Assembly (NCBI GenBank): GCA_964483045.1
Contig: CAYZZK010000025.1
Coordinates: forward strand, 1 to 10,360
Length of the DNA: 10,360 nucleotides
Direction: 5' to 3'
Source: JBBTYG01 sp964483045
Lineage (GTDB): Bacteria; Patescibacteriota; Minisyncoccia; UBA6257; 2-01-FULL-56-20
The notes under the pieces are model-generated. The model ran no database searches, had not been told where the DNA came from, and saw only the letters and a program-made list of their open reading frames with translations. The stretch's first letter is position 1, and each line of letters starts with the position of its first letter. The position numbers and the translations under genes were made by a program. This document shows, in pieces, positions 1 to 5,259 of this stretch.

Positions 1-1
1 C

Positions 2-451
2 GGGGTCTCTGCGGTGCGGGCGCGTGTAGAAAAAGACAATCAAACTCCCTTGAGGCATGGTTCGATTTTCCATACCATTCCGACGGATGAGGAAGCGGAC
101 GCGGAGCTTCGGCGGCAGGGTTTGTCGTGGGATTCGATTCCGGCGAAAGGAGCATTTGTGTCGCTTAACCAAAAGGTGAGCCGGAGCTATGGCGCGACGA
201 CAAGCGACATGACGTCCGTAACGCACCCCGAAAATATAAAATTATTTGAAAAAATAGGGCGCGTGTTGGGAGATTCTCTGGTCGGAATAGATTTTATAGC
301 GAGCGATATTTCGAAGCCGTGGACCGAGCAGAAACGATGTGGAGTGATCGAATGCAATAGTCTGCCGTTTTTAGACTTGCACCACTACCCGTTTATCGGC
401 GCGCCACGCGATGCCGCGGGCGCCCTGTGGGATATGGTTTTTCGGATATAG
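2..451 (+). CDS. ATP-grasp ligase, cyanophycin synthetase-like, C-terminal part (5' end outside window)
   Basis: The frame is open from the first complete codon (base 2) to TAG at 449-451, so the gene begins upstream of the window; the GTG at 14 is not taken as the start because the fold needs more N-terminal sequence. The visible part matches the C-terminal half of the ATP-grasp domain of cyanophycin synthetase and related peptide ligases: an SxxYGATTSDMT stretch with a following THPEN, then GIDFIASDIS (about bases 284-313), then the metal-binding GVIECNSLP (341-367; Glu at 350-352, Asn two codons on), and a final HHYPFIGAPRD. Members join a carboxylate to an amine through an acyl-phosphate using ATP and Mg2+. 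The substrate cannot be told from this fragment, and no Mur-ligase-like domain follows, so it is not a full-length CphA. Its last 67 bases overlap the converging gene on the other strand. The family is secure, the exact function is not. Confidence 0.8.
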   Translation, partial: GVSAVRARVEKDNQTPLRHGSIFHTIPTDEEADAELRRQGLSWDSIPAKGAFVSLNQKVSRSYGATTSDMTSVTHPENIKLFEKIGRVLGDSLVGIDFIASDISKPWTEQKRCGVIECNSLPFLDLHHYPFIGAPRDAAGALWDMVFRI

Positions 452-903
452 GCGGTTTCTTCCTTTGATTCCTCAAGCCAGTCTCCGAGGAATTCCAAAA
501 ATTCTTCCCTCCGCGGTTCCATGCCGACTTCCTTGAAATGGGCGATAGGGTGTGCCTCGGGCGTAAGTTCATAGTGGGCGCGGATTTCTCCGTCCTTGAA
601 TACCCGGAGGTGATACTGCCAGTGGAAATCAGCCAGTCTTCGCAGGCTCACCCACTCGTCGGTGTCCACCCACGCCACAAAGTGATTCGCGAATCCTTTT
701 TGCGCAAGGTATCCGATGAGCCCCTCAACAGTCCTTCCGCAGGAAATTCGCCCCAGCAGATACCGCTGCCTGCCTTCATGGCTGATAATGCCCAGCTTGA
801 TTAAGCCGTCCCGGACATAGGGGAACGCCGGCGTGATGAGCCGCCATGCGCTTTTCTTGCACCTATCGGTCAATACATGAAAAACTGATTCCGTTTCACT
901 CAT
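385..903 (-). CDS. conserved-looking hypothetical protein, 172 aa
   Basis: This frame runs from ATG (903-901) to TAG (387-385). I do not recognise a named family. The protein looks soluble, with no signal peptide or membrane helix, and the middle is compositionally protein-like: an aromatic and charged core at residues 93-117 (FHWQYHLRVFKDGEIRAHYE, then LTPE) followed by HP and HF pairs near 118-123. This resembles short uncharacterised proteins I associate with Parcubacteria, from memory only. The N-terminal 40 residues (CKKSAWRLITPAFPYVRDGL) could form a helical DNA- or protein-binding segment, which is a guess. The last 22 codons lie inside the 3' end of the converging ATP-grasp gene. No good Shine-Dalgarno precedes the ATG. 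It probably has its own promoter, because a terminator stands between it and the next minus-strand gene upstream. Confidence 0.72.
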   Translation of the reverse strand: MSETESVFHVLTDRCKKSAWRLITPAFPYVRDGLIKLGIISHEGRQRYLLGRISCGRTVEGLIGYLAQKGFANHFVAWVDTDEWVSLRRLADFHWQYHLRVFKDGEIRAHYELTPEAHPIAHFKEVGMEPRREEFLEFLGDWLEESKEETAYIRKTISHRAPAASRGAPING

Positions 904-1010
904 AAATTCACTTTATGGGTTACGATCTTGTGGGTAACGTGATGCGCTGCTTGAGTTAATAATACCAAATCGGGTTTGTCTTTTCCACGAAAATTCGATT
1001 TCACCCATAT

Positions 1011-1018
1011 TTTATATA
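1011..1018 (-). promoter_or_regulatory. possible -10 box for the 172-aa gene
   Basis: On the minus strand this reads TATATAAA inside an AT-rich patch (TCTATATAAAATATGG) that stands out from GC-rich sequence on its upstream side. It lies downstream of the terminator at 1066-1105 and about 108 bases before the ATG at 903. A second -10-like TATTAT is at 964-959. Neither has a convincing -35 hexamer 16-18 bp upstream, so this is a weak call. Confidence 0.3.
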
Positions 1019-1065
1019 GAAAATCTAGGGCCCGGGCCAGTTGTGTGCGGGGCAGGCGGTCTCTT

Positions 1066-1105
1066 AACAAAAAACATCCCAACAAGGGGATGTTTTTTGT
1101 TTTTT
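1066..1105 (-). terminator. intrinsic terminator of the secreted-protein gene, possibly bidirectional
   Basis: Bases 1066-1080 and 1087-1101 are perfect 15-bp inverted repeats (one arm reads GGGATGTTTTTTGTT) around a 6-base loop. The stem contains an A-run and a T-run, and on the plus strand the T-rich arm continues into more T. It begins 44 bases after the TGA of the minus-strand gene 1145-1870, the expected place for its terminator. On the plus strand no gene ends nearby. The A/T-run symmetry would let it work in both directions. Confidence 0.85.
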
Positions 1106-1144
1106 CCGCTTTAGATAGCGGCATTGAGAGAATAAATCTATCAA

Positions 1145-1870
1145 TCAGTAGATAATCGGCGCTTCTTCCATGGTGGTTGATTCACTGCTCGCCGCGGCCA
1201 GCGGAATAATTTCCGAAGCAGACGGGGAAGTAGGATTTTCGGAAGATTCTTCTTTTTTCTCCCGTATCCGCAGGAAAAAAATTAGGGCTAGCACCGCAAT
1301 GAGAGAGACCGAAGGCCACAGGAGGTTGTTCCAATTCGAGGATAAACTGACTGCCGCCACGTTCGGTTGCGGCACATAGTCGGTCTTTTCGAGATCGGCA
1401 TACGGTATATTTACCGAACCGCGCGGGGAAAGCACGATGGTGGGGGGAAGAGGCGCGCTATCCGGATTTGCTGTTTGCGGCTGGACTGCGGTCGGCTGTT
1501 GAATTTCGTGCTGTACAAGAGGCGGCGCCGCCGCGGTCTGCGGGTTTATTTCCGGCGTACGTCCCGCAGTTAGGTCGTTGTAGTCCGAAAGTGAAGCGTG
1601 TATGCCGGCGAGATCGGCTTGTATCGAATTGAGAGTCTGATTCAGCTCTACTTTATCCATAATCGGCTGATCGGGCTGATGCAGGCGATTTTCTATCTGC
1701 GTCAAGAGAGATCCCAAAATATCCAGACTTTGCTTTAATATCACCGTGCTTTGCGCCTGCATGTCCGTTTCTGGTTGCGGGGGAAGATACGCAGCATGCG
1801 CGGGGGTCATTCCCCCTGCAAAGCCTACTGTCATAAGTGAAACCGAAAAATAAAAAATGGTTTTTTTCAT
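1145..1870 (-). CDS. secreted, C-terminally membrane-anchored protein of unknown function, 241 aa
   Basis: The frame runs from ATG (1870-1868) to TGA (1147-1145). The N-terminus is a clear Sec signal peptide: MKK, a hydrophobic core to about residue 18, then TPAHA with likely cleavage after Ala26. Residues 35-100 are predicted helical, with heptad-like leucines and polar residues (SLDILGSLLTQIENRL), and could form a short coiled coil. Residues 105-175 are rich in Pro, Gln, Ala and Thr, typical of an extended wall- or surface-spanning linker. A single hydrophobic helix at about 183-201 is followed by RIREKK, so the acidic, Ser-rich tail (204-241) should be cytoplasmic and the bulk outside the membrane. 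No LPXTG motif or enzyme domain is visible. No Shine-Dalgarno precedes the start, but a TAAAAT box lies just upstream. It may be a cell-surface or envelope-associated protein; the specific role is unknown. Confidence 0.75.
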   Translation of the reverse strand: MKKTIFYFSVSLMTVGFAGGMTPAHAAYLPPQPETDMQAQSTVILKQSLDILGSLLTQIENRLHQPDQPIMDKVELNQTLNSIQADLAGIHASLSDYNDLTAGRTPEINPQTAAAPPLVQHEIQQPTAVQPQTANPDSAPLPPTIVLSPRGSVNIPYADLEKTDYVPQPNVAAVSLSSNWNNLLWPSVSLIAVLALIFFLRIREKKEESSENPTSPSASEIIPLAAASSESTTMEEAPIIY

Positions 1871-1877
1871 AGTAATA

Positions 1878-1883
1878 ATTTTA
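1878..1883 (-). promoter_or_regulatory. possible -10 box (TAAAAT) placing the transcript start at the ATG
   Basis: On the minus strand TAAAAT (5 of 6 consensus bases) ends 7 bases before the ATG at 1870, so a transcript starting 6-8 bases downstream would have little or no leader, in line with the lack of a Shine-Dalgarno site. No convincing -35 box is seen. The surrounding sequence is generally AT-rich, which lowers the weight of the match. The rest of the 1871-2164 spacer shows no further gene. Confidence 0.3.
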
Positions 1884-2152
1884 ATTTACTAAGCGTTTGT
1901 ACATATAGACCTTGCGAAAAACACAGGAATCGAGACCCATTTCAAAATACGTTCCGCACCACCACGCGAGATTTCCATCTATCCAAATTTCACGGTGTCG
2001 TAGCCAAAGCATTTTTTGAAACGGGGCCCAAGCAAATGTTAAATAGTCAAAGAACAGGGTGCAATGTGCTAATTCGCATCATACAGTAAAGCCGGATACA
2101 ATTTCAATACGCTGGGGTTCGGCTGGCCGCGGCCCGGTACCGAATGTGATAA

Positions 2153-2158
2153 TATAAT
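2153..2158 (+). promoter_or_regulatory. consensus -10 box TATAAT immediately before the DoxX-like gene
   Basis: A perfect TATAAT ends 6 bases before the ATG at 2165, with an overlapping extended-type TGTGATAAT at 2145-2153. A start 6-7 bases downstream of TATAAT falls on or next to the A of the ATG, implying a leaderless or nearly leaderless mRNA. The region 17 bp upstream (GC-rich, about 2125-2136) does not resemble TTGACA. Confidence 0.5.
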
Positions 2159-2164
2159 CTGACC

Positions 2165-2653
2165 ATGGAAACCAAATCAGAAAAATTGGAGAAAATAGAC
2201 GCGGCAATTATCCTCTTTTTGCGAAAAATTACTCCCGCGCTCACTCGTCTGGCGTTGTTCGTCATCTTTTTTTGGTTTGGATTCTTAAAACTGTTCGACA
2301 CAAGCCCCGCGGGGCCTCTTGTAAGCGATCTGCTTCATCGAACGCTCCCCTTTGTTACATATCAGAATTTCATCGTGGGCTTCGGGATATATGAAATGCT
2401 TATCGGGATTTCATTTCTTATCCCGGGGCTGGAGCGCCTTGCGATCGCGCTGCTCATACCTCACATGATCACGACTTTCATGCCGCTTTTTCTCTTGCCG
2501 AGCGTTACCTGGAAAGGAATTTTGGTTCCTACCCTCGAAGGGCAATATATCATTAAAAATTTGGTGATTATCGCGCTCGCATTCAGCATGGCGACAACGT
2601 GCCTCAAGCCGTCAAAATTTAAACGCTTGAATGGCGAAGACCGAGCTGTGTAA
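2165..2653 (+). CDS. DoxX-like four-helix membrane protein, 162 aa
   Basis: The protein has four hydrophobic segments at about residues 25-43, 68-88, 91-111 and 128-146, with short charged ends. That is the layout of the DoxX/DUF417 (YkgB-like) superfamily of small integral membrane proteins. Supporting signatures are the first-helix FWFGFLKLF, the acidic residue in helix 2 (IYEMLIG), and the TLEGQYIIKNLVII run before the last helix. Family members are linked to redox or respiratory functions in some bacteria, but no catalytic residue can be pointed to, so the role here is open. The start at 2165 is supported by the TATAAT six bases upstream and by a charged, soluble N-terminus (METKSEKLEK) before helix 1. 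Its last eight codons overlap the start of the next gene, so the two are probably co-transcribed and translationally coupled. Confidence 0.78.
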   Translation: METKSEKLEKIDAAIILFLRKITPALTRLALFVIFFWFGFLKLFDTSPAGPLVSDLLHRTLPFVTYQNFIVGFGIYEMLIGISFLIPGLERLAIALLIPHMITTFMPLFLLPSVTWKGILVPTLEGQYIIKNLVIIALAFSMATTCLKPSKFKRLNGEDRAV

Positions 2654-4424
2654 AAGCTGCGGGGCATCGTTTGCTATAGAGGCAGAGGACGTGGACTTTT
2701 ATTCCAAACTCCAGGTACCGCCTCCCACGTGGTGCCCGGAGTGTCGGATGGCGCGCCGCTTCATGTGGCGCAATGAGCGGAATTTGTATCGCGGGAAGTG
2801 TGCGCTCACAGGGAAAGATATTATCACGTGTTTTGCACCGGACTCGGGCATCGTGGTTTATGATCGGGACGTATGGTGGAGTGATGCCTGGGACCCAATG
2901 AAATTCGGGCAGGAGTATGATTTCAAGACAGCATTTTTCGCGCAGTTCCAGAAATTACTCGGCCGGGTGCCGATGCCGGCGGTGTTTAATTCTCTTTGTA
3001 CGCGAAGCAACTATTGCAACCATGTCGGTGAACTCAAGGACTGCTATTTAACTTTTGCTTCCTGGCAGAATGAAAATGTAATGTATTCCTCGCGATGCCA
3101 TTTTTCGAAAGATTCGAGCGATATGTTCGGGGTAAGCCAGTGCGAACTTTCCTATGAAGATATAAGTTCAGTTAAGTTGTATAAAACTTTTTTTTCCGAA
3201 ATATGCGAGAACTGCACCGAATCTTATTTCTTATATGACTGCAAGGGATGCTCGAATTGTTTCGGCTGTACCAATCTGCGGAACAAGCAATATCATATTT
3301 TCAATGCGCCGTACTCCAAAGAAGAATATTTTCAAAAGATAAATGAGTTTAATGTGGGAAGCTATGCCGGACTCGTAAATGCCGCCCAAAAGTTTTCCGA
3401 AATTAAAAATGCCGCATTGCGAAGGCACGCTAATTTTACAAACGTGCAGAATTCGACGGGGGATAACCTGTCGCATGTCTCGAATTCCAAAGATTGCTTC
3501 GACCTCATCGATGACGTCCGGGATTGCAAGTGGTGTATAAACGGAGGCGTGAAAATGGAGGATGTCTATGATGTGTATGGCGGTGGCGCCGATTTTGAAC
3601 TTGGATATGAAGGAGTCGACATCGGCAATCAGGCCTCCTCGCTTCTTTTTACTGTAGTGGTATGGTCGAGCAGCAATATCCAATATTCCTACAATTGTCA
3701 CGGCTGCGAAAATTGCTTCGGCTGCATCGGCTTACGGAATAAAAAATATTGCATCTTGAATACACAGTACACACCGGAGGATTATAAAGCGCTGCTTCCT
3801 AAAATTATCGAGCAGATGAATCAAACGCCGTACACTGATAAAAAAGAGAGAGGGTATGGATATGGCGAATTTTTCCCACCGGAGATTTCGCCCTTCGCCT
3901 ACAATGAGACTATCGCGCAGGAACATTTTCCGTTGACCGAGCTTGAAGCGGTCGAGCAAGGGTATGCCTGGAGAAACTTCACCGAGCGGAAGTATACTCC
4001 GACGATTCTGCCCGAAAAATTGCCCGATCATATCCGCGATGTTCCCGATTCAATCACGAAAGAAATTATTAGCTGTGCTCATGCCGGCACGTGCGCCGAG
4101 CAATGCACGACTGCGTTCAGGATTGCCGACGCTGAATTGCAGTTCTATCGCCGGCTAAGTTTACCTCTGCCCCGCCTCTGCCCAAACTGCAGGCATGCAG
4201 AGCGTCTCGAGAAACGGAACCCGCCCAAATTGTGGGAAAGAAAATGTATGTGTGAAGGAAGCCGAAGCAAAGAAGAGATGAGCAATAAGAGAACTGTTTA
4301 TCAAAATACGGCGACGCATTTCCATGGCCCGGATCATTGTCCGAACATGTTCGAAACCGCTTACCCGCCCGAACGACCAGAAACCATATATTGTGAACTT
4401 TGTTATAACGCTGAAATTGCGTAA
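2631..4424 (+). CDS. cysteine-rich multi-zinc-ribbon protein, paralogue A, 597 aa (function unknown)
   Basis: This protein has 35 cysteines in 597 residues, mostly as CxxC pairs, with no signal peptide or membrane helix, so it should be cytoplasmic and probably binds several zinc ions. Order of parts: an N-terminal ribbon (C7, C10, C35, C38, with CPECR; C57), resembling the zf-trcl type; a WSDAWDPM and GxEYDF block (83-98); Cys/aromatic repeats (about 120-230) ending in CxxCxxCFGC (204-213) and LRNK (216-219); a second CxxCxxCFGC-xx-LRNK copy (356-371); YGEFFPPEISPF (411-422); a second ribbon (C488, C492, C517, C520, C539, C541); and a final C570...YCELCYNAE (C588, C591). Similar proteins in Parcubacteria are, as I recall, labelled 'Caib/baif family', a name with no demonstrated meaning. 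The start at 2631 puts the first CxxC at residues 7 and 10, as in paralogue B. It overlaps the DoxX-like gene by 23 bp. Confidence 0.88.
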   Translation: MAKTELCKSCGASFAIEAEDVDFYSKLQVPPPTWCPECRMARRFMWRNERNLYRGKCALTGKDIITCFAPDSGIVVYDRDVWWSDAWDPMKFGQEYDFKTAFFAQFQKLLGRVPMPAVFNSLCTRSNYCNHVGELKDCYLTFASWQNENVMYSSRCHFSKDSSDMFGVSQCELSYEDISSVKLYKTFFSEICENCTESYFLYDCKGCSNCFGCTNLRNKQYHIFNAPYSKEEYFQKINEFNVGSYAGLVNAAQKFSEIKNAALRRHANFTNVQNSTGDNLSHVSNSKDCFDLIDDVRDCKWCINGGVKMEDVYDVYGGGADFELGYEGVDIGNQASSLLFTVVVWSSSNIQYSYNCHGCENCFGCIGLRNKKYCILNTQYTPEDYKALLPKIIEQMNQTPYTDKKERGYGYGEFFPPEISPFAYNETIAQEHFPLTELEAVEQGYAWRNFTERKYTPTILPEKLPDHIRDVPDSITKEIISCAHAGTCAEQCTTAFRIADAELQFYRRLSLPLPRLCPNCRHAERLEKRNPPKLWERKCMCEGSRSKEEMSNKRTVYQNTATHFHGPDHCPNMFETAYPPERPETIYCELCYNAEIA

Positions 4425-4469
4425 CGACTATTTATCTGATGCTCGCGCGATCGTTCTAACCGGGCGGGT

Positions 4470-4591
4470 GATCCGGAGCGTAGGTGGACTATTTACTGCG
4501 AACAGCCCGCCCGAACGTACCCCTGGCCAAAATGACTTCAGTCGGGCTGGCATTCGGTACAGGCGGGTGCTACAACGCCGAGATAGTTTAA
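4470..4591 (+). pseudogene. C-terminal relic of a third cysteine-rich family member, interrupted by a 62-bp palindrome
   Basis: Codons 4470-4505 read DPERRWTIYCEQ and codons 4568-4591 read CYNAEIV plus TAA. If the 62 bases between (4506-4567) are removed, the two join in the same frame to give PERRWTIYCEQCYNAEIV-stop, which closely matches the ends of paralogue A (PERPETIYCELCYNAEIA) and B (DRPEIVYCEQCYNAEVA). Upstream of 4470 the frame meets a TGA at 4437-4439 and no other part of the family is evident, so only the last 20 or so codons survive. It starts 45 bases after the stop of A and its TAA abuts the end of smpB. I read it as debris of a tandem duplication of the A 3' end. It is too short to be a functional gene on its own. 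Confidence 0.68.
4506..4567. repeat. 62-bp imperfect palindrome, MITE/REP-like insertion
   Basis: The outer ends are inverted repeats, CCCGCC (4506-4511) and GGCGGG (4562-4567). Inside, three further paired blocks share one axis: GTACC 4517-4521 with GGTAC 4556-4560, GCCA 4526-4529 with TGGC 4548-4551, and GACT 4534-4537 with AGTC 4540-4543 around a TC tip. The element would fold into one long hairpin with small internal loops. Its boundaries coincide exactly with the gap in the relic reading frame. No target-site duplication is seen (flanks CAG and TGC), and no second copy is visible in the window. Confidence 0.6.
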
Positions 4592-5031
4592 TCTGCTGAA
4601 GCAGCTCTTCGCATGTCTCCTTCCATCGCGCGTTTTTTGAGCAACTCGCGCTTGTCGCGTTTTTTGCGGGGTTTGCCTACTCCGAGCTCTACTTTTATCC
4701 GATTATTCTTTATGTATGCGCGGAGAGGGATGAGTGAATATTTCTCTTTGGTTTTGCCCGCGAGCGTTTCAATCTCTTCTTTTTTGAGCAACAGCCGCCG
4801 GGTTCTTTTTGGGTCATAGCCCTCCGGCGCATTCAAGGCCTGGTAGGGAGGGATGCCGGCGTTTATGAGCCATGCTTCGCCGCCGCGTATGATTGCGTGC
4901 GAGCCGCCAATATTCATTTGTCCGCCGCGTGCGCTCTTCACTTCCTGGCCCTGCAGCTCCACTCCCGCCTCAACAGTTTCGGATATGTCGTAGTCGAATC
5001 GCGCGCGGCGGTTTTCCGCAAGTAGTTCCAT
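4588..5031 (-). CDS. smpB: SsrA-binding protein SmpB, 147 aa
   Basis: SmpB binds tmRNA and delivers it to stalled ribosomes, mimicking the missing codon-anticodon part in the decoding centre so that the nascent peptide is tagged and the ribosome released. The length is usual. Family marks in order are ENRRARFDYDISE (6-18), ELQGQEVKSARGG (25-37), SHAIIRGGEAWLINAGIPPY (44-63), the YDPKRTRRLLLKKEEIETL block (72-90), IPLRAYIKNNRIKVELGVGK (101-120), and the basic DKRELLKKRA tail (126-135) that enters the ribosomal A site and mRNA channel. The start ATG at 5031-5029 gives the standard N-terminus. There is no Shine-Dalgarno; a TAGTAT box ends 6 bases before the ATG. The 3' end abuts the cysteine-rich relic on the opposite strand. 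The tmRNA gene itself is not recognisable in the window. Confidence 0.96.
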   Translation of the reverse strand: MELLAENRRARFDYDISETVEAGVELQGQEVKSARGGQMNIGGSHAIIRGGEAWLINAGIPPYQALNAPEGYDPKRTRRLLLKKEEIETLAGKTKEKYSLIPLRAYIKNNRIKVELGVGKPRKKRDKRELLKKRAMEGDMRRAASAD

Positions 5032-5037
5032 AATTTA

Positions 5038-5043
5038 ATACTA
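5038..5043 (-). promoter_or_regulatory. weak -10-like box just before smpB
   Basis: On the minus strand TAGTAT (4 of 6 consensus bases, overlapping TACGAT at 5048-5043) ends 6 bases upstream of the smpB ATG. Used as a -10 element, it would give an almost leaderless smpB mRNA independent of the structured element at 5114-5222. No -35 match was found. Confidence 0.25.
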
Positions 5044-5113
5044 TCGTATCTGCCGAAAATGCGCTTATTTGTTGCTGTGCCTGTATTTTTGGGCTATTGT
5101 AAAACACACGGCT

Positions 5114-5222
5114 AAAAAAACGAAAAAGAGCGGCGCGGGGGTTTAGGTTGACTCCTCGCGTTGTAGGTGAGGAATTTGCCCTTTTGCAGAGAGATCCTCC
5201 TTTCGTTGTTCCCGCGCCGCTC
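5114..5222 (-). ncRNA. structured element between smpB and argS: candidate small RNA or smpB leader/attenuator
   Basis: Bases 5128-5139 and 5211-5222 are perfect 12-bp, GC-rich inverted repeats (GAGCGGCGCGGG and its complement) separated by 71 bases. Read on the minus strand, the 3' arm is followed at once by TTTTTCGTTTTTTT (5127-5114), as at a Rho-independent end. Inside, the minus strand carries AAAGGAGG (about 5203-5196). A TCCTC block (5173-5169) can pair either with GAGGA at 5199-5195 or with GAGGA at 5157-5153, so two mutually exclusive inner hairpins are possible. The closed-end form suits a short RNA whose 5' and 3' ends pair, or an attenuator in the smpB leader. I do not recognise SRP RNA, 6S, tmRNA or a T-box. 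A plus-strand role in the argS leader is also possible. Confidence 0.42.
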
Positions 5223-5259
5223 CGGAACAAGATCGTAGCACATAGCTTCTGTAAAAAAC

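Noticed and set aside
1029..1038. GGCCCGGGCC palindrome.
   Set aside because: A perfect 10-bp palindrome but isolated, short and GC-only; no gene or second site gives it meaning.
900..1124. Minus-strand 74-codon open frame ending in an ATGA overlap with the 172-aa gene.
   Set aside because: It runs through the perfect 15-bp terminator stem at 1066-1101 and starts upstream of it, has no recognisable protein pattern, and the start-stop overlap can arise by chance. A 34-codon version from GTG at 1004 cannot be excluded but has no support.
3231..3701. 156-codon minus-strand open frame.
   Set aside because: It is a shadow of the cysteine-rich paralogue A; the low stop frequency follows from that gene's codon pattern.
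4461..4513. CGGGCGGG (4461-4468) and CCCGCCCG (4506-4513) as a terminator for paralogue A or smpB.
   Set aside because: The 8-bp stem has a 37-base loop and no T-run after it on either strand; the second arm is better explained as part of the 62-bp palindrome.
5114..5222. SRP RNA, 6S RNA or tmRNA identity for the structured element.
   Set aside because: The SRP helix 8 motif, a 6S central bubble pattern, and a tRNA-like T-arm or tag reading frame with stop were all looked for and not seen.
5100..5259. T-box riboswitch upstream of argS.
   Set aside because: No T-box antiterminator consensus or specifier hairpin is found, and the U-run next to the stem is on the minus strand, facing smpB.
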